DNA of 64,000 nucleotides from Actinomyces dentalis DSM 19115 (GCF_000429225.1 NZ_AUBL01000002.1:109388-173387); one strand, 5' to 3'; shown: positions 42,690 through 53,636, numbered from the stretch's first letter. Made by a program: numbers and translations. The notes: generated from the sequence alone by a model not told the origin.

Positions 42690-44300
42690 ATGAGCACGAC
42701 CGCTCGCGCCCTCGGGCGCCGAGTCGCCGCCGCCGCCGGGGCTCTGGCCATCGGCGTGGCGGGCCTGGGACTGGTCTCGGGCGCCGCCGTCGCCGCCGAC
42801 GGCAATATCGACACCTCCAGGACCGGCTCGATCATCATCCACAAGCACGAGTCCGGCTCCCAGGGCAGTGACGGCACCGCCGACGGCAAGACCAATACGA
42901 ACGGCGGCGACCCGGTCGCCGACGTCGTCTTCACGGCCTTCCCCATCAGCAACCTGGACCTGACCGCCCAGGCCTCCTGGGACGGGCTGAAGACCCTGTC
43001 CGTTCCGGCCGACGCCTGCGGCGCGGACGACAACACCCCCGCGCTGACGCTGCCCGGCGGCGCCGCGGCCGCCTTCGACGCCGGCGTGGTCAGCGCCCCG
43101 ACCGACGCCACCGGCAACACCACCATCGGCAACCTGCCGGTCAAGGCCTACCTGGTCTGCGAGACCTCGGCCCCCGCGACGGTCAAGACGAAGTCCGCGC
43201 CCTTCCTGGTGACCATCCCGTTCCCGAACAACACGGCGAACACGGCCCACCCCGACGGCAATTGGCTCTACGACGTCAACGTCTACCCCAAGAACACCGT
43301 CGTGCTGGCCCCCACCAAGTCGATCACCGTCGAGGAGACCAAGCACGGCGTCCAGGCCGGTGAGCAGGTGACCTTCCCGGTCACCGCCAAGATCCCGTCC
43401 ATCGCCGCGACGGACAACTTCACCCACTTCATCATCGACGACCCGCTCGACGCCAATATGGAGAACGGCAAGGTCGTCTCGGTCAAGATCGACGGCGTGG
43501 ACGTGCCGACCTCCTACTACACCGCGACCGAGGGCCAGACGGTCACCGTCGGCTTCAACAGCGCCGGCCTGGCCCACCTCAAGACCAAGCCGAACTCCAC
43601 GATCGAGGTCGTCTTCGCCGCCACCGTCAAGTCGGTTCCCGCCGACGGCAATATCCGCAACACCGCCAAGCTCTACGTCGACGCGAAGCCGTCGAACACC
43701 CCGCCGGACACCCCGCCGACCACCCCCAACGACATCCCCCCGGGCACCCCGGATGACGGCACTCCCACCAACGAGGTCGTCTCCAGCTGGGGCGACGTCA
43801 AGGTCCTCAAGCAGGACAAGGACAACGCCAAGGCGCTGGAGGGCGCGGTCTTCCAGGTCTACAACGCCGCCGACCCCTACGCCGCCGACTGCTCCGCCGC
43901 CACCAGGACCGGCGACCCGATCGCCGTGGGAGGTGCCACCGAGTTCACCTCCGACGCCACCGGCGTGGTGAGCATCGCCGGACTGTTCGTGGACTCGAAG
44001 GTGGGCGCCGCCGGCGTCACGGGCGTGACCCCCGACCACACGCAGCGCTGCTACGTCCTGGTCGAGACCAAGGCGCCCGCCGGCTACGTCCTGACGACGA
44101 ACAACTCCACCCCCGTGGCCGTCAAGGCCGGCCTGACCGCCGACAAGGACGTGACCATCGACAACACCAAGCAGGACGTCCCCCAGCTGCCCCTCACCGG
44201 TGCCGCCGGCCGGGTCCTGCTCATGATGCTGGGCGCCGCGCTCATCCTCGGCGCCGTCGGCTTCGCCCTGTCGTCCCGCAAGAAGCGCGCGCAGGCCTGA
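42690..44300 (+). CDS. Major fimbrial shaft subunit, LPXTG-anchored (FimA/FimP type)
   Basis: 536 residues, close to the known length of Actinomyces shaft pilins. Signal peptide about 1-31 (ending GAAVAADG). The pilin motif WLYDVNVYPKNT supplies the lysine for inter-subunit isopeptide bonds. A central Ig domain, a Pro/Thr-rich linker (NTPPDTPPTTPND) and a C-terminal SpaA-like domain with E-box LVETKAPAGYVL follow. The sorting signal is LPLTG, then a helix and SRKKRAQA. GAAAGGA fits the ATG at 42690 rather than the one at 42672. The sortase downstream polymerises it. Confidence 0.92.
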   Translation: MSTTARALGRRVAAAAGALAIGVAGLGLVSGAAVAADGNIDTSRTGSIIIHKHESGSQGSDGTADGKTNTNGGDPVADVVFTAFPISNLDLTAQASWDGLKTLSVPADACGADDNTPALTLPGGAAAAFDAGVVSAPTDATGNTTIGNLPVKAYLVCETSAPATVKTKSAPFLVTIPFPNNTANTAHPDGNWLYDVNVYPKNTVVLAPTKSITVEETKHGVQAGEQVTFPVTAKIPSIAATDNFTHFIIDDPLDANMENGKVVSVKIDGVDVPTSYYTATEGQTVTVGFNSAGLAHLKTKPNSTIEVVFAATVKSVPADGNIRNTAKLYVDAKPSNTPPDTPPTTPNDIPPGTPDDGTPTNEVVSSWGDVKVLKQDKDNAKALEGAVFQVYNAADPYAADCSAATRTGDPIAVGGATEFTSDATGVVSIAGLFVDSKVGAAGVTGVTPDHTQRCYVLVETKAPAGYVLTTNNSTPVAVKAGLTADKDVTIDNTKQDVPQLPLTGAAGRVLLMMLGAALILGAVGFALSSRKKRAQA

Positions 44301-44307
44301 GCGCCGC

Positions 44308-44405
44308 CGGCGCACCGGCCCCCTGACGGACCGGTGCGCCGACGCGCGGCCCCCGCGCCGACGCCGTGCGGCGGACAGACCCCGGTCTGCCCGCCGCACG
44401 GCGTC
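44308..44405 (+). terminator. Two tandem hairpins between shaft pilin and sortase
   Basis: Hairpin one: 44308-44318 pairs with 44331-44341 (11 bp, 12-base loop), directly after the pilin stop. Hairpin two: 44360-44380 pairs with 44385-44405 (21 positions, one A-C mismatch, loop CCCG), ending 21 bases before the sortase ATG. Neither has a T-tract. They could act as partial terminators or as mRNA 3'-end stabilisers, giving much pilin and little sortase. Confidence 0.7.
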
Positions 44406-44426
44406 AGTCCCAGGAGAACCCACCGC

Positions 44427-45713
44427 ATGTCACACCCCCGCCGTCGTCCCTCCGTCCGCGCCGCCCGCGCCGCCCGCTCCGGGCGCTGGCGCCTGTCGCG
44501 CTCCTCCCTCATCCCCGCGACGCTGGCGCTGGCGGGGATGATCGTCTTCTCCTACCCGACGATCGCCAGTTGGATCAGCCAGTACAACCAGTCCCGGGTC
44601 GTGGCCGACTACTCCGCGGCCGTGGACCGCACCAGCCCCGACGCCGCCACGCAGCTGGCCAATGCCCGCGCCTACAACGACGCCCTGTCGGTCGGCGCGG
44701 TCCTGCAGGCCAATACGAACGTGCCCACCGGCGCGGGCGAGGCGGGGGAGCAGGCCCTGAGCTACGACCAGATCCTCGACGTCAACGGCGCCGGCCTCAT
44801 GGCGCGCCTCAAGATCCCCTCCATCGACCTCGACCTGCCCGTCTACCACGGCACCGCCGACCAGACCCTCCTGGAGGGCCTGGGACACCTGGAGGGCACC
44901 TCCCTGCCGGTGGGCGGCCCGGGCACCCGCTCCGTGATCACCGGGCACCGGGGCCTGGCCAACGCCGTCATGTTCACCAACCTCGACCGCGTCGAGACGG
45001 GAGACACCTTCGTCATCGAGGTCTTCGGCGAGGTGCTCACCTACCGCGTGGTCGAGACCAAGGTCGTCGAGCCCGAGCAGACCGAGGAGCTGCGCGCCGA
45101 GCCCGGCCGGGACCTGGTCACCCTCGTCACCTGCACGCCGCTGGGCATCAACACCCACCGCATCCTCGTCACCGGCGAGAGGATCCTGCCGACCCCCGCC
45201 GAGGACCTCGCCGCGGCGGGCAGCCCCCCGGACGTGCCCGGCTTCCCGTGGTGGGCGGTGATCCTGACCGGGGGCGTGGTCCTCATCGGCCTGTACGTCT
45301 GGCGCGCCGGCTGCCCGCCCCGCCCCCGGAGCGGCGGCGGGCCGGAGCGGGACGGGGCGGCCCCGGGGGAGGGCGCGCCCGACGCCGTCGTCGCGGCCCC
45401 GCCCGACGACGCCGCGGGTCCGTCCGAGGAGGGCGAGGGCCCGCCTGCGGTCGCGCCCGAGACCCCGCCAGCTGCGCCGGCCGCGTCCGAGGAGTCGCCG
45501 GCCGCGCCCGGGGCCCCGCCCGGGACCCGCGCGGAATCGCCCGAGGACCGGCGCCGCGCGGCGGAGGCCCCCACGCTCGTGCTGAGCCCGTACTCCGGCC
45601 TCGACGAGGAGATCTTCGGGCTCGGCCAGGGGCGCGGGGACGACGCCGGGGCGCAGGGCCGGCGTCGGCCGGTGCGCCGGGGCCGGACCCTGGGGGAGCA
45701 CCTCGGCCTGTGA
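44427..45713 (+). CDS. srtC: Class C (pilin-polymerising) sortase
   Basis: 428 residues. N-terminal membrane helix at about 32-48; catalytic core with IPSIDLDLPVYHGT, H174 (VITGHRG), C236 (TLVTC) and R245 (NTHRIL); C-terminal membrane helix at about 275-292, typical of class C. It joins the shaft pilin lysine to the LPLTG threonine of the next subunit. Two oddities: the Asp-Pro-aromatic lid motif usual in class C enzymes is not seen before the core, and an extra Pro/Ala/Glu-rich cytoplasmic tail of about 135 residues follows the last helix. CAGGAGAA upstream sets the start. Confidence 0.93.
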   Translation: MSHPRRRPSVRAARAARSGRWRLSRSSLIPATLALAGMIVFSYPTIASWISQYNQSRVVADYSAAVDRTSPDAATQLANARAYNDALSVGAVLQANTNVPTGAGEAGEQALSYDQILDVNGAGLMARLKIPSIDLDLPVYHGTADQTLLEGLGHLEGTSLPVGGPGTRSVITGHRGLANAVMFTNLDRVETGDTFVIEVFGEVLTYRVVETKVVEPEQTEELRAEPGRDLVTLVTCTPLGINTHRILVTGERILPTPAEDLAAAGSPPDVPGFPWWAVILTGGVVLIGLYVWRAGCPPRPRSGGGPERDGAAPGEGAPDAVVAAPPDDAAGPSEEGEGPPAVAPETPPAAPAASEESPAAPGAPPGTRAESPEDRRRAAEAPTLVLSPYSGLDEEIFGLGQGRGDDAGAQGRRRPVRRGRTLGEHLGL

Positions 45714-46025
45714 GGGGCCCGGTCCGACCGCCTGCGACACGCCCGAGCGCGGGGGACAGGGTGGTCGGTCTCACAGGCCCGGACGGCCCGCTCGGCTTCC
45801 CCGGCCGTGCGGGCGCTGATAGCGTTGGCGGGCCGGTCGGGCGATCGTCTGCCGGCCACCTCCCGGGGTCGACCCGGGAACCAGTCTGACGGACCCGATG
45901 CTCATCGGGTTTCCGTGTGTCCAGGCCGGTCTCATCTTTCTTCACAGGGAGAGCCGTGTGCGTCGCGCGAGCGACACACCCGAGCGCGTGGACCGGTCGA
46001 TAGAGAAGCAGAGAGGTTAGGCGCC
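45714..46025 (+). promoter_or_regulatory. S10 operon promoter and leader region
   Basis: 312 bases without a gene. TAGCGT at 45820-45825 is a -10 candidate with a weak TTCCCC 17 bases upstream. In the leader, 45893-45899 pairs with 45904-45910 (ACCCGAT/ATCGGGT) and is followed by TTTCC, a possible attenuator. Whether L4 or another protein regulates it cannot be told from the sequence. Confidence 0.45.
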
Positions 46026-46334
46026 ATGGCGGGACAGAAGATCCGCATCCGGCTCAAGTCCTACGACCACGAGGTCATCGACTCCTCGGCGCGCAAGATC
46101 GTCGACGTCGTGACCCGCGCGGGCGCGACGGTCGTGGGCCCCGTGCCGCTGCCGACCGAGAAGAACGTGTTCTGCGTCATCCGGTCGCCGCACAAGTACA
46201 AGGACAGCCGTGAGCACTTCGAGATGCGCACGCACAAGCGGCTGATCGACATCGTCGACCCGACCCCCAAGGCCGTCGACTCGCTCATGCGGCTCGACCT
46301 GCCGGCCGACGTCAATATCGAGATCAAGCTCTGA
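46026..46334 (+). CDS. rpsJ: 30S ribosomal protein S10
   Basis: 102 residues, standard length, starting [18 protein letters not shown] and containing the signature [31 protein letters not shown]. It is also the NusE subunit of antitermination complexes. The frame is open from 45807, but the ATG at 46026 has AGAGAGG upstream and gives the family start. First gene of the S10 operon. Confidence 0.97.
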   Translation: MAGQKIRIRLKSYDHEVIDSSARKIVDVVTRAGATVVGPVPLPTEKNVFCVIRSPHKYKDSREHFEMRTHKRLIDIVDPTPKAVDSLMRLDLPADVNIEIKL

Positions 46335-46345
46335 GGTGACAGGCC

Positions 46346-47026
46346 ATGACCACGCTTAAGCAGCCGACTGCCGAGGCGCCCATCCGGGCGCTCCTGGGCA
46401 CCAAGCTCGGCATGACGCAGATCTGGGACGAGGACGGCGTCCTGCGCCCCGTCACGGTCGTGCGCGTCGACACCAATGTCGTGACCCAGATCCGCACGCT
46501 TGAGAACGACGGCTACGAGGCCGTCCAGCTCGCCTTCGGCGAGATCCCCGAGCGCAAGGTCACCAAGCCCCTCAAGGGCCACTTCGAGCGGGCGGGGGTC
46601 GCCCCCCGCCGCCACATCGCCGAGGTCCGCACCGCCCTGACCGGCGAGTTCTCCCTGGGCCAGGAGCTGGGCGCCGACGTCTTCGAGGCGGGTCAGCTGG
46701 TCGACGTCACCGGCACCTCCAAGGGCAAGGGCTTCGCGGGCGTCATGAAGCGCCACGGCTTCTCCGGCGTGGGCGCCTCCCACGGCGCGCACCGCAACCA
46801 CCGCAAGCCCGGCTCCATCGGCGCCTGCGCCACCCCGGGGCGCATCTTCAAGGGCCTGCGCATGGCCGGCCGCATGGGCCACGCGCGCCGGACCGTCCAG
46901 AACCTCAAGGTCCGCGGCGTCGACCCCGCCAAGGGCGTGCTGCTCGTGGGCGGCGCCGTCCCCGGGCCGAAGGGCTCGGTCGTCGTCGTGCGCACCGCCG
47001 TGAAGTCCGTCGCGAAGGGAGCCTGA
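46346..47026 (+). CDS. rplC: 50S ribosomal protein L3
   Basis: 226 residues. After a slightly extended N-terminus ([12 protein letters not shown]) comes the conserved [16 protein letters not shown], and later [19 protein letters not shown] and [16 protein letters not shown]3 binds near the peptidyl transferase centre and nucleates 50S assembly. It starts 11 bases after rpsJ and ends four bases before rplD. Confidence 0.97.
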   Translation: MTTLKQPTAEAPIRALLGTKLGMTQIWDEDGVLRPVTVVRVDTNVVTQIRTLENDGYEAVQLAFGEIPERKVTKPLKGHFERAGVAPRRHIAEVRTALTGEFSLGQELGADVFEAGQLVDVTGTSKGKGFAGVMKRHGFSGVGASHGAHRNHRKPGSIGACATPGRIFKGLRMAGRMGHARRTVQNLKVRGVDPAKGVLLVGGAVPGPKGSVVVVRTAVKSVAKGA

Positions 47027-47030
47027 CACC

Positions 47031-47675
47031 ATGGCTGACGCACTCTCCGTCGACATCGTCGACTCGAAGGGGGACAAGACCGGCTCCGTCGAGCTGCCCC
47101 CCGAGATCTTCGACGTCGAGCCCAATATCCCGCTCATGCACCAGGTGGTCGTGGCCCAGCTCGCCGCGGCCCGCCAGGGCACCCACTCCACCAAGACCCG
47201 CGGCCAGGTCCGCGGCGGCGGGCGCAAGCCCTACCGCCAGAAGGGCACCGGCCGCGCCCGCCAGGGCTCGATCCGCGCGCCGCAGTTCACCGGCGGCGGC
47301 GTCGTGCACGGCCCGCAGCCGCGCGACTACACCCAGCGCACGCCCAAGAAGATGAAGGCCGCCGCCCTGCGCAGCGCCCTGTCGGACCGGGCCCGCCACG
47401 GCCGCATCCACGTCATCACCGAGTTCGTCACCACCGACAGGCCGTCGACCAAGGCGGCCCTGGTCGCGCTGCGCCACCTCACCGACCGCAAGGTCCTGAT
47501 CGTGACCGCCCGCGGGGACGAGCTCACCGTGCGCAGCCTGCGCAACCTCCCCGAGACGCGCCTGCTGCCGGCCGACCAGCTCAACACCTACGACGTCCTC
47601 GCCACCGACGACGTCGTCTTCACCGCCGACGCCCTGGACGCCTTCCTGGGCCGGGGCAAGGAGGAGTCCAAGTGA
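47031..47675 (+). CDS. rplD: 50S ribosomal protein L4
   Basis: 214 residues with the L4 signature [20 protein letters not shown] and [20 protein letters not shown], the extended loop that lines the exit tunnel. In some bacteria L4 represses the S10 operon. The stop overlaps the GTG of rplW by four bases. Confidence 0.97.
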   Translation: MADALSVDIVDSKGDKTGSVELPPEIFDVEPNIPLMHQVVVAQLAAARQGTHSTKTRGQVRGGGRKPYRQKGTGRARQGSIRAPQFTGGGVVHGPQPRDYTQRTPKKMKAAALRSALSDRARHGRIHVITEFVTTDRPSTKAALVALRHLTDRKVLIVTARGDELTVRSLRNLPETRLLPADQLNTYDVLATDDVVFTADALDAFLGRGKEESK

Positions 47676-47977
47676 GCCTCGAGAAGTCCAGGAACCCCCG
47701 CGACGTCATCATCGCCCCGGTCGTCTCCGAGAAGTCCTACACCTGCATCGACCGCGGCCAGTACACGTTCATCGTCGCGCCGAGAAGCAACAAGACCGAG
47801 ATCAAGCAGGCCGTCGAGGCGATCTTCGGCGTCAAGGTCGAGTCGGTCAACACCCAGAACCGCCGGGGCAAGACCCGCCGCACCCGCACGGGCATCGGCA
47901 AGTCGAAGGACACCAAGCGCGCCATCGTCACCCTGCGCGAGGGGACCATCGACATCTTCGGCGACATGGCGAAGTGA
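47672..47977 (+). CDS. rplW: 50S ribosomal protein L23
   Basis: 101 residues with [19 protein letters not shown] and the basic tail KTRRTRTG. L23 sits at the tunnel exit and docks trigger factor and SRP. The GTG start overlaps the rplD stop, suggesting coupled translation. Confidence 0.96.
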   Translation: MSLEKSRNPRDVIIAPVVSEKSYTCIDRGQYTFIVAPRSNKTEIKQAVEAIFGVKVESVNTQNRRGKTRRTRTGIGKSKDTKRAIVTLREGTIDIFGDMAK

Positions 47978-47997
47978 CCCGGTAGGAGAGGATCGAT

Positions 47998-48834
<837 letters not shown>

Positions 48835-48846
48835 TAGGAGCCCGAT

Positions 48847-49125
48847 ATGCCGCGCAGCCTGAAGAAGGGGCCCTTCGTCGACGACCACCTCATGAAGAAG
48901 GTGGACGCCCAGAACGAGAAGGGCACCAAGAACGTCATCAAGACCTGGTCCCGCCGTTCGGTCATCACGCCGGACTTCCTCGGACACACCTTCGCCGTCC
49001 ACGACGGCCGCAAGCACGTCCCGGTCTTCATCACCGAGTCCATGGTGGGCCACAAGCTCGGCGAGTTCGCTCCGACCCGCACGTTCCGCGGGCACGTCAA
49101 GGACGACCGCAAGTCGCGTCGCTGA
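48847..49125 (+). CDS. rpsS: 30S ribosomal protein S19
   Basis: 92 residues, starting [18 protein letters not shown] and containing [16 protein letters not shown] and the Lys/Arg-rich end KDDRKSRR. It forms part of the 30S head with S13. ATAGGAG precedes the ATG. Standard gene and length. Confidence 0.97.
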   Translation: MPRSLKKGPFVDDHLMKKVDAQNEKGTKNVIKTWSRRSVITPDFLGHTFAVHDGRKHVPVFITESMVGHKLGEFAPTRTFRGHVKDDRKSRR

Positions 49126-49158
49126 CGGACGGCGGAGAGTTTGAGAGGCAGGCAACTT

Positions 49159-49536
49159 ATGGAAGCCAAGGCGCAGGCCAAGTACGTGCGCTGCACGCCG
49201 AGGAAGGCCCGTCGCGTCGTGGACGTCGTGCGCGGCAAGCGGGCGGTCGAGGCCGTGAACGTGCTGCGCTTCGCCCCGCAGGCCGCTGCGGTGCCGGTGC
49301 GCAAGGTCATCGAGTCGGCGATCGCCAACGCCCGCTTCAAGGCGGAGCGCGACGGCGAGCGCTTCGACGAGAACGAGCTGTTCATCACCGAGGTGTACGC
49401 CGACGAGGGGCCGACCCTCAAGCGGTTCCGCCCCCGCGCCCAGGGGCGCGCGGGCCGGATCCTCAAGCGCACCAGCCACATCACCGTCATCGTCGGGGAC
49501 AAGTCCGACGCCGCCACGAAGGAAGGAGCCCGGTAA
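49159..49536 (+). CDS. rplV: 50S ribosomal protein L22
   Basis: 125 residues. It starts [21 protein letters not shown], and the tunnel-lining loop [19 protein letters not shown] is intact, with no macrolide-resistance-like deletion. A TTG at 49141 is in frame, but the ATG at 49159 follows a GAGAGGCAGG site and matches the family start. The stop overlaps the rpsC ATG by one base. Confidence 0.97.
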   Translation: MEAKAQAKYVRCTPRKARRVVDVVRGKRAVEAVNVLRFAPQAAAVPVRKVIESAIANARFKAERDGERFDENELFITEVYADEGPTLKRFRPRAQGRAGRILKRTSHITVIVGDKSDAATKEGAR

Positions 49537-50405
49537 TGGGGCAGAAGGTCAATCCGACCGGCTTCCGCCTGGGCATTACGACGGACCACCGCTCGCGCTG
49601 GTTCGCCGACTCGACCAAGCCCGGCCAGCGCTACCGGGACTTCGTCGAGGAGGACGTCAAGATCCGCCGTCTCATGGCGGACGGCATGGAGCGGGCCGGG
49701 ATCTCCAAGGTCGACATCGAGCGCACGCGCGACCGCGTGCGCGTCGACCTGCACACCGCCCGCCCGGGCATCGTCATCGGCCGCCGCGGCGCCGAGGCCG
49801 AGCGCCTGCGCGCCTCGCTGGAGAAGCTGACCGGCAAGCAGGTCCAGCTCAACATCCTCGAGGTCAAGAGCCCCGACCTGGACGCCCAGCTGGTCGCTCA
49901 GGGCATCGCCGAGCAGCTGGCCAGCCGCGTCTCCTTCCGCCGGGCCATGCGCAAGGGCATGCAGTCGGCCATGCGCGCCGGCGCCAAGGGCATCCGCGTC
50001 CAGTGCTCCGGCCGTCTGGGCGGGGCGGAGATGAGCCGCAGCGAGTTCTACCGCGAGGGCCGCGTGCCGCTGCACACCCTGCGGGCGAACATCGACTACG
50101 GCTTCTACGAGGCCAAGACCACCGTCGGCCGTCTCGGCGTCAAGGTGTGGATCTACAAGGGCGATATGACGGAGCGCGAGTTCGCCCGTCAGCAGGCCGA
50201 GTCCGGCTCGCGCGGCCGCGGCGGCCGCGGTGAGCGCCGCGGCGGTCGCGGTGAGCGCCGCGGCGAGGGCCGTGAGCCCCGTGAGCCCCGCGGCGAGGGC
50301 CGTGAGCCCCGCGGCGAGGGCGCCCCGCGCCACAGCGGCGAGCAGCAGGCCGAGCAGGCGCCGGCCGCCGAGAGCGCTGCCGCCAACCAGGGAACGGAGG
50401 CCTGA
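49536..50405 (+). CDS. rpsC: 30S ribosomal protein S3 with Arg/Gly-rich tail
   Basis: 289 residues, about 70 longer than typical S3. The normal part has [13 protein letters not shown], the KH-domain [11 protein letters not shown] and VKVWIYKGD. After about residue 220 comes a low-complexity extension of repeated [15 protein letters not shown] and REPRGEG-like units, followed by an Ala/Glu/Gln end. RG-rich tails on S3 are known in some actinobacteria and may bind RNA. The ATG overlaps the rplV stop. Confidence 0.96.
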   Translation: MGQKVNPTGFRLGITTDHRSRWFADSTKPGQRYRDFVEEDVKIRRLMADGMERAGISKVDIERTRDRVRVDLHTARPGIVIGRRGAEAERLRASLEKLTGKQVQLNILEVKSPDLDAQLVAQGIAEQLASRVSFRRAMRKGMQSAMRAGAKGIRVQCSGRLGGAEMSRSEFYREGRVPLHTLRANIDYGFYEAKTTVGRLGVKVWIYKGDMTEREFARQQAESGSRGRGGRGERRGGRGERRGEGREPREPRGEGREPRGEGAPRHSGEQQAEQAPAAESAAANQGTEA

Positions 50406-50408
50406 GCC

Positions 50409-50828
50409 GTGCTCATCCCCCGCCGGACCAAGTTCCGCAAGCAGCACCGCCCGCACCGCACGGGCCTGTCCAAGGGCGGCAACCGGATCGCCTTCGGCGA
50501 CTACGCCATCCAGGCCCTCGAGCCGGCCTACCTCACCAACCGCCAGATCGAGGCGGCCCGTATCGCCATGACCCGCCACATCAAGCGCGGCGGCAAGGTG
50601 TGGATCACCGTCTTCCCGGACCGCCCGCTGACCAAGAAGCCCGCCGAGACCCGCATGGGCTCGGGCAAGGGCGCGCCCGAGTGGTGGATCGCCAACGTCA
50701 AGCCCGGGCGCATCCTGTTCGAGCTGGGCGGCGTCGACGAGGCCCTCGCCCGCGAGGCCATGCGCCGCGCCCAGCACAAGCTTCCCATGAAGACCCGTTT
50801 CGTAACCCGTGAGGGCGGTGACGTCTGA
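50409..50828 (+). CDS. rplP: 50S ribosomal protein L16
   Basis: 139 residues with [34 protein letters not shown] and [20 protein letters not shown]16 binds near the A-site tRNA elbow. The GTG start lies three bases after the rpsC stop, and the TGATG junction overlaps rpmC by one base. Confidence 0.97.
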   Translation: MLIPRRTKFRKQHRPHRTGLSKGGNRIAFGDYAIQALEPAYLTNRQIEAARIAMTRHIKRGGKVWITVFPDRPLTKKPAETRMGSGKGAPEWWIANVKPGRILFELGGVDEALAREAMRRAQHKLPMKTRFVTREGGDV

Positions 50829-51067
50829 TGCCTATCGGATCCCAGGGGCTGACCCCCACCGACCTGGACGCCATGGACAACGAGCGCCTCGCCGAGGAGC
50901 TGTCCAAGGCCAAGGCCGAGCTGTTCAACCTGCGCTTCGCCTCGGCGACCGGCCAGCTCGAGGACCACGGGCGCCTCAAGGCCGTGCGCCGCGACATCGC
51001 CCGCATCCACACCATTGTGCGCGAGCGCGAGCTCGGCATCCGTACCGCTCCGAGCAGTCAGGAGTAG
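50828..51067 (+). CDS. rpmC: 50S ribosomal protein L29
   Basis: 79 residues. The core is [30 protein letters not shown] followed by [19 protein letters not shown], the two-helix L29 fold. It has short N- and C-terminal additions. The ATG overlaps the rplP stop. Confidence 0.95.
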   Translation: MPIGSQGLTPTDLDAMDNERLAEELSKAKAELFNLRFASATGQLEDHGRLKAVRRDIARIHTIVRERELGIRTAPSSQE

Positions 51068-51075
51068 GAGTTCAC

Positions 51076-51357
51076 GTGAGCGAGCAGACCACCACCACCA
51101 AGACCGAGCGGCCGCACCGCAAGGTGCGCCGCGGCTACGTCCTGAGCGACAAGATGGACAAGACCGTCGTCGTCGAGGTCGAGGAGCGCTACACGCACTC
51201 CCTGTACGGCAAGGTCCTCCGCCGTTCCAAGAAGGTCAAGGTCCACGACGAGCGCAACGAGGCCCGCCCCGGCGACCTCGTCCAGATCATGGAGACCCGT
51301 CCGCTCAGCGCCACCAAGCACTGGCGGCTGGTCGAGATCATCGAGAAGGCCAAGTGA
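51076..51357 (+). CDS. rpsQ: 30S ribosomal protein S17
   Basis: 93 residues with [30 protein letters not shown] and [20 protein letters not shown]. The frame is open from 50809, but the GTG at 51076 has GTAGGAG upstream and matches the usual length. It is the last gene of the S10 operon; a strong hairpin follows. Confidence 0.96.
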   Translation: MSEQTTTTKTERPHRKVRRGYVLSDKMDKTVVVEVEERYTHSLYGKVLRRSKKVKVHDERNEARPGDLVQIMETRPLSATKHWRLVEIIEKAK

Positions 51358-51378
51358 CCCGCTGACCGGCGGATTCCC

Positions 51379-51416
51379 GACGGCGCCGCGGCCCCTCCCG
51401 GGGCTGCGGCGCCGTC
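51379..51416 (+). terminator. Hairpin terminator after rpsQ
   Basis: Bases 51379-51395 pair with 51400-51416 over 17 positions with one G-T, loop TCCC. There is no T-tract. It separates the S10 and spc operons. Confidence 0.7.
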
Positions 51417-51697
51417 GTGCACGGCGGGCGCGGGAGCGGTGAGCAAAGGCACAGGCGCGGGCCGCCTCCTGCGGTTCCGCGCCATCCAGGGCCTGGACTA
51501 GGCTAACGGAGTTGCGCGCGCCCCCGGTGCGCCCCCCGGAGACCTCGCGCCCCGTGCGCCCGTGTCTGGAGGGCCTTCGCGCCGCGGACTCATCCCGGCC
51601 GATCGAGGGAGCGGTGCGCATGTGAACACAGAACGTTCGGCCAGGCTCGCGCTCCCCGGAGCGGGCGAGAACCGGCTCGACGACAGGAGAACACTCA
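51417..51697 (+). promoter_or_regulatory. spc operon promoter region
   Basis: No gene is seen. TAGGCT at 51499-51504 is a plausible -10 with a weak TTCCGC at 51475-51480 (18-base spacer). The leader of about 190 bases carries no clear protein-binding structure that I can identify. ACAGGAGAACA precedes the rplN ATG. Confidence 0.45.
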
Positions 51698-52066
51698 ATG
51701 ATCCAGCAGGAGTCGCGACTGAAGGTCGCCGACAACACCGGGGCCAAGGAGATCCTTTGCATCCGCGTGCTCGGCGGCTCGGGTCGGCGCTATGCGGGTA
51801 TCGGCGACACCATCGTCGCCACCGTCAAGGACGCCATCCCCGGCGGCAACGTCAAGAAGGGCGAGGTCGTCAAGGCGGTCGTCGTGCGCACCCGCAAGGA
51901 GCGCCGGCGCCCGGACGGCTCGTACATCCGCTTCGACGAGAACGCCGCCGTCCTCCTCAGGAACGACGGGGAGCCGCGCGGCACGCGCATCTTCGGCCCC
52001 GTCGGCCGTGAGCTTCGCGAGAAGAAGTTCATGCGCATCGTCTCACTCGCCCCGGAGGTGATCTGA
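51698..52066 (+). CDS. rplN: 50S ribosomal protein L14
   Basis: 122 residues, starting [19 protein letters not shown] and containing the [17 protein letters not shown] and [13 protein letters not shown] motifs. It forms an inter-subunit bridge with L19. First gene of the spc operon, which runs to rplO. Confidence 0.98.
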   Translation: MIQQESRLKVADNTGAKEILCIRVLGGSGRRYAGIGDTIVATVKDAIPGGNVKKGEVVKAVVVRTRKERRRPDGSYIRFDENAAVLLRNDGEPRGTRIFGPVGRELREKKFMRIVSLAPEVI

Positions 52067-52069
52067 AGC

Positions 52070-52414
52070 ATGGCACGCATTAAGAAGGGCGACCAGGTCA
52101 TTGTCATCGCCGGCAAGGACAAGGGCAAGACCGGCCGCGTCCTCAAGGTCATGCCCGACGTCGACCGCGTCGTGGTGGAGGGCGTCCAGCGCGTCACCAA
52201 GCACACCCGCATCGGCCAGTCCGCCCAGGGCGCCCGCACCGGCGGCATCGAGACCGTCGAGGCCCCGATCCACGCCTCCAACGTCATGCTCGTCGATCCC
52301 AAGACCAAGAAGCGCACCCGCGTGGGCTTCCGCGTCGAGGAGGGCGTGCGCCCCAACGGCCGCAGGCGCACCGTGCGCGTGCGCTACGCCAAGAAGTCCG
52401 GGGAGGACCTGTGA
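52070..52414 (+). CDS. rplX: 50S ribosomal protein L24
   Basis: 114 residues. The KOW motif is [21 protein letters not shown], followed by [18 protein letters not shown]. It acts as an assembly initiator of the 50S subunit. The stop TGA overlaps the rplE ATG at 52414 by one base. Confidence 0.97.
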   Translation: MARIKKGDQVIVIAGKDKGKTGRVLKVMPDVDRVVVEGVQRVTKHTRIGQSAQGARTGGIETVEAPIHASNVMLVDPKTKKRTRVGFRVEEGVRPNGRRRTVRVRYAKKSGEDL

Positions 52415-52971
52415 TGGCTGACAAGACCGCCCCCCGCCTGAAGACCAGGTACACCGAGCAGGTGCGCCCGGCCCTGCGCGAGGAGTTCCAGCACCGCAAC
52501 GTCATGGAGATCCCGCGCATCGTCAAGGTCGTCGTCAACATGGGCGTGGGCGAGGCCGCCCACGACTCCAAGATGATCGAGGGCGCCGTGCGCGACCTCG
52601 CCGCCATCACCGGCCAGAAGCCGCAGGTCACCCGGGCCCGCAAGTCCATCGCCCAGTTCAAGCTGCGGGCGGGCCAGCCGATCGGCGCGTACGTCACCGT
52701 GCGCGGCGACCGCATGTGGGAGTTCCTCGACCGCCTCATCTCGATCGCGCTGCCCCGCATCCGCGACTTCCGCGGCCTGAGCCCCAAGCAGTTCGACGGC
52801 AATGGCAACTACACCTTCGGTCTCACCGAGCAGTCCGTGTTCCACGAGATCGACGCCGACTCCATCGACCGCGTGCGCGGCATGGACATCACCGTGGTGA
52901 CCACGGCCAAGACCGACGAGGAGGCCCGCTCGCTGCTGCGCCGGCTCGGCTTCCCCTTCAAGGAGAAGTGA
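52414..52971 (+). CDS. rplE: 50S ribosomal protein L5
   Basis: 185 residues with [35 protein letters not shown] and the C-terminal [19 protein letters not shown]. It binds 5S rRNA with L18. A GTG at 52411 is in frame, but GGGAGGA at 52400-52406 spaces well to the ATG at 52414. Confidence 0.97.
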   Translation: MADKTAPRLKTRYTEQVRPALREEFQHRNVMEIPRIVKVVVNMGVGEAAHDSKMIEGAVRDLAAITGQKPQVTRARKSIAQFKLRAGQPIGAYVTVRGDRMWEFLDRLISIALPRIRDFRGLSPKQFDGNGNYTFGLTEQSVFHEIDADSIDRVRGMDITVVTTAKTDEEARSLLRRLGFPFKEK

Positions 52972-52972
52972 C

Positions 52973-53158
52973 ATGGCGAAGACCGCTCTGATCGAGAAGG
53001 CCAACCGCAAGCCGAAGTTCGGCGTCCGCGCCTACACGCGCTGCCAGCGCTGCGGCCGGCCGCGCTCGGTGTACCGCAAGTTCGGCCTGTGCCGCATCTG
53101 CCTGCGCGAGATGGCCCTGGGCGGCCAGCTCCCCGGCGTGAGCAAGTCCAGCTGGTAA
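52973..53158 (+). CDS. rpsN: 30S ribosomal protein S14, zinc-binding type Z
   Basis: 61 residues with the C4 zinc site CQRCG...CRIC and the conserved end LPGVSKSSW. This short form is usual in actinobacteria; a longer zinc-free paralogue may exist elsewhere for zinc starvation. One base separates it from rplE. Confidence 0.97.
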   Translation: MAKTALIEKANRKPKFGVRAYTRCQRCGRPRSVYRKFGLCRICLREMALGGQLPGVSKSSW

Positions 53159-53216
53159 GAACTTACGTCGCAGGTCCGGTGAGGAAACCACGACGAGGAA
53201 GGGCGCAGGCCCACTC

Positions 53217-53615
53217 ATGACTATGACAGACCCGATCGCAGACATGCTGACCCGTCTGCGCAATGCGAACAACGCCTACCACGACGCCGTCTCCATGCCG
53301 TCGAGCAAGCTCAAGGTGAATATCGCCGCCATGCTCAAGGCCGAGGGCTATATCGCCGACTACGAGGTGACCGACGCCCGGGTCGGCAAGACGCTCACGC
53401 TGAGCCTCAAGTACGGGGCCAACCGCCGGCGGGCCATCCAGGGCCTCAAGCGCGTGTCCAAGCCCGGCCTGCGCGTCTACGCCAAGTCCACGAACCTGCC
53501 CAAGGTCCTGGGCGGCCTGGGGGTGGCCATCCTGTCCACCTCCTCCGGCCTCCTGACCGACCGGCAGGCCGAGTCCAGGGGCGTGGGCGGGGAAGTCCTC
53601 GCCTACGTCTGGTGA
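53217..53615 (+). CDS. rpsH: 30S ribosomal protein S8
   Basis: 132 residues, starting [18 protein letters not shown] and ending with [27 protein letters not shown], both diagnostic. S8 binds helix 21 of 16S rRNA and represses the spc operon in enterobacteria. GAGGAAGGG at 53195-53203 favours the ATG at 53217 over 53223. Confidence 0.97.
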   Translation: MTMTDPIADMLTRLRNANNAYHDAVSMPSSKLKVNIAAMLKAEGYIADYEVTDARVGKTLTLSLKYGANRRRAIQGLKRVSKPGLRVYAKSTNLPKVLGGLGVAILSTSSGLLTDRQAESRGVGGEVLAYVW

Positions 53616-53636
53616 AGCAGGAACGGAGGAATCACC

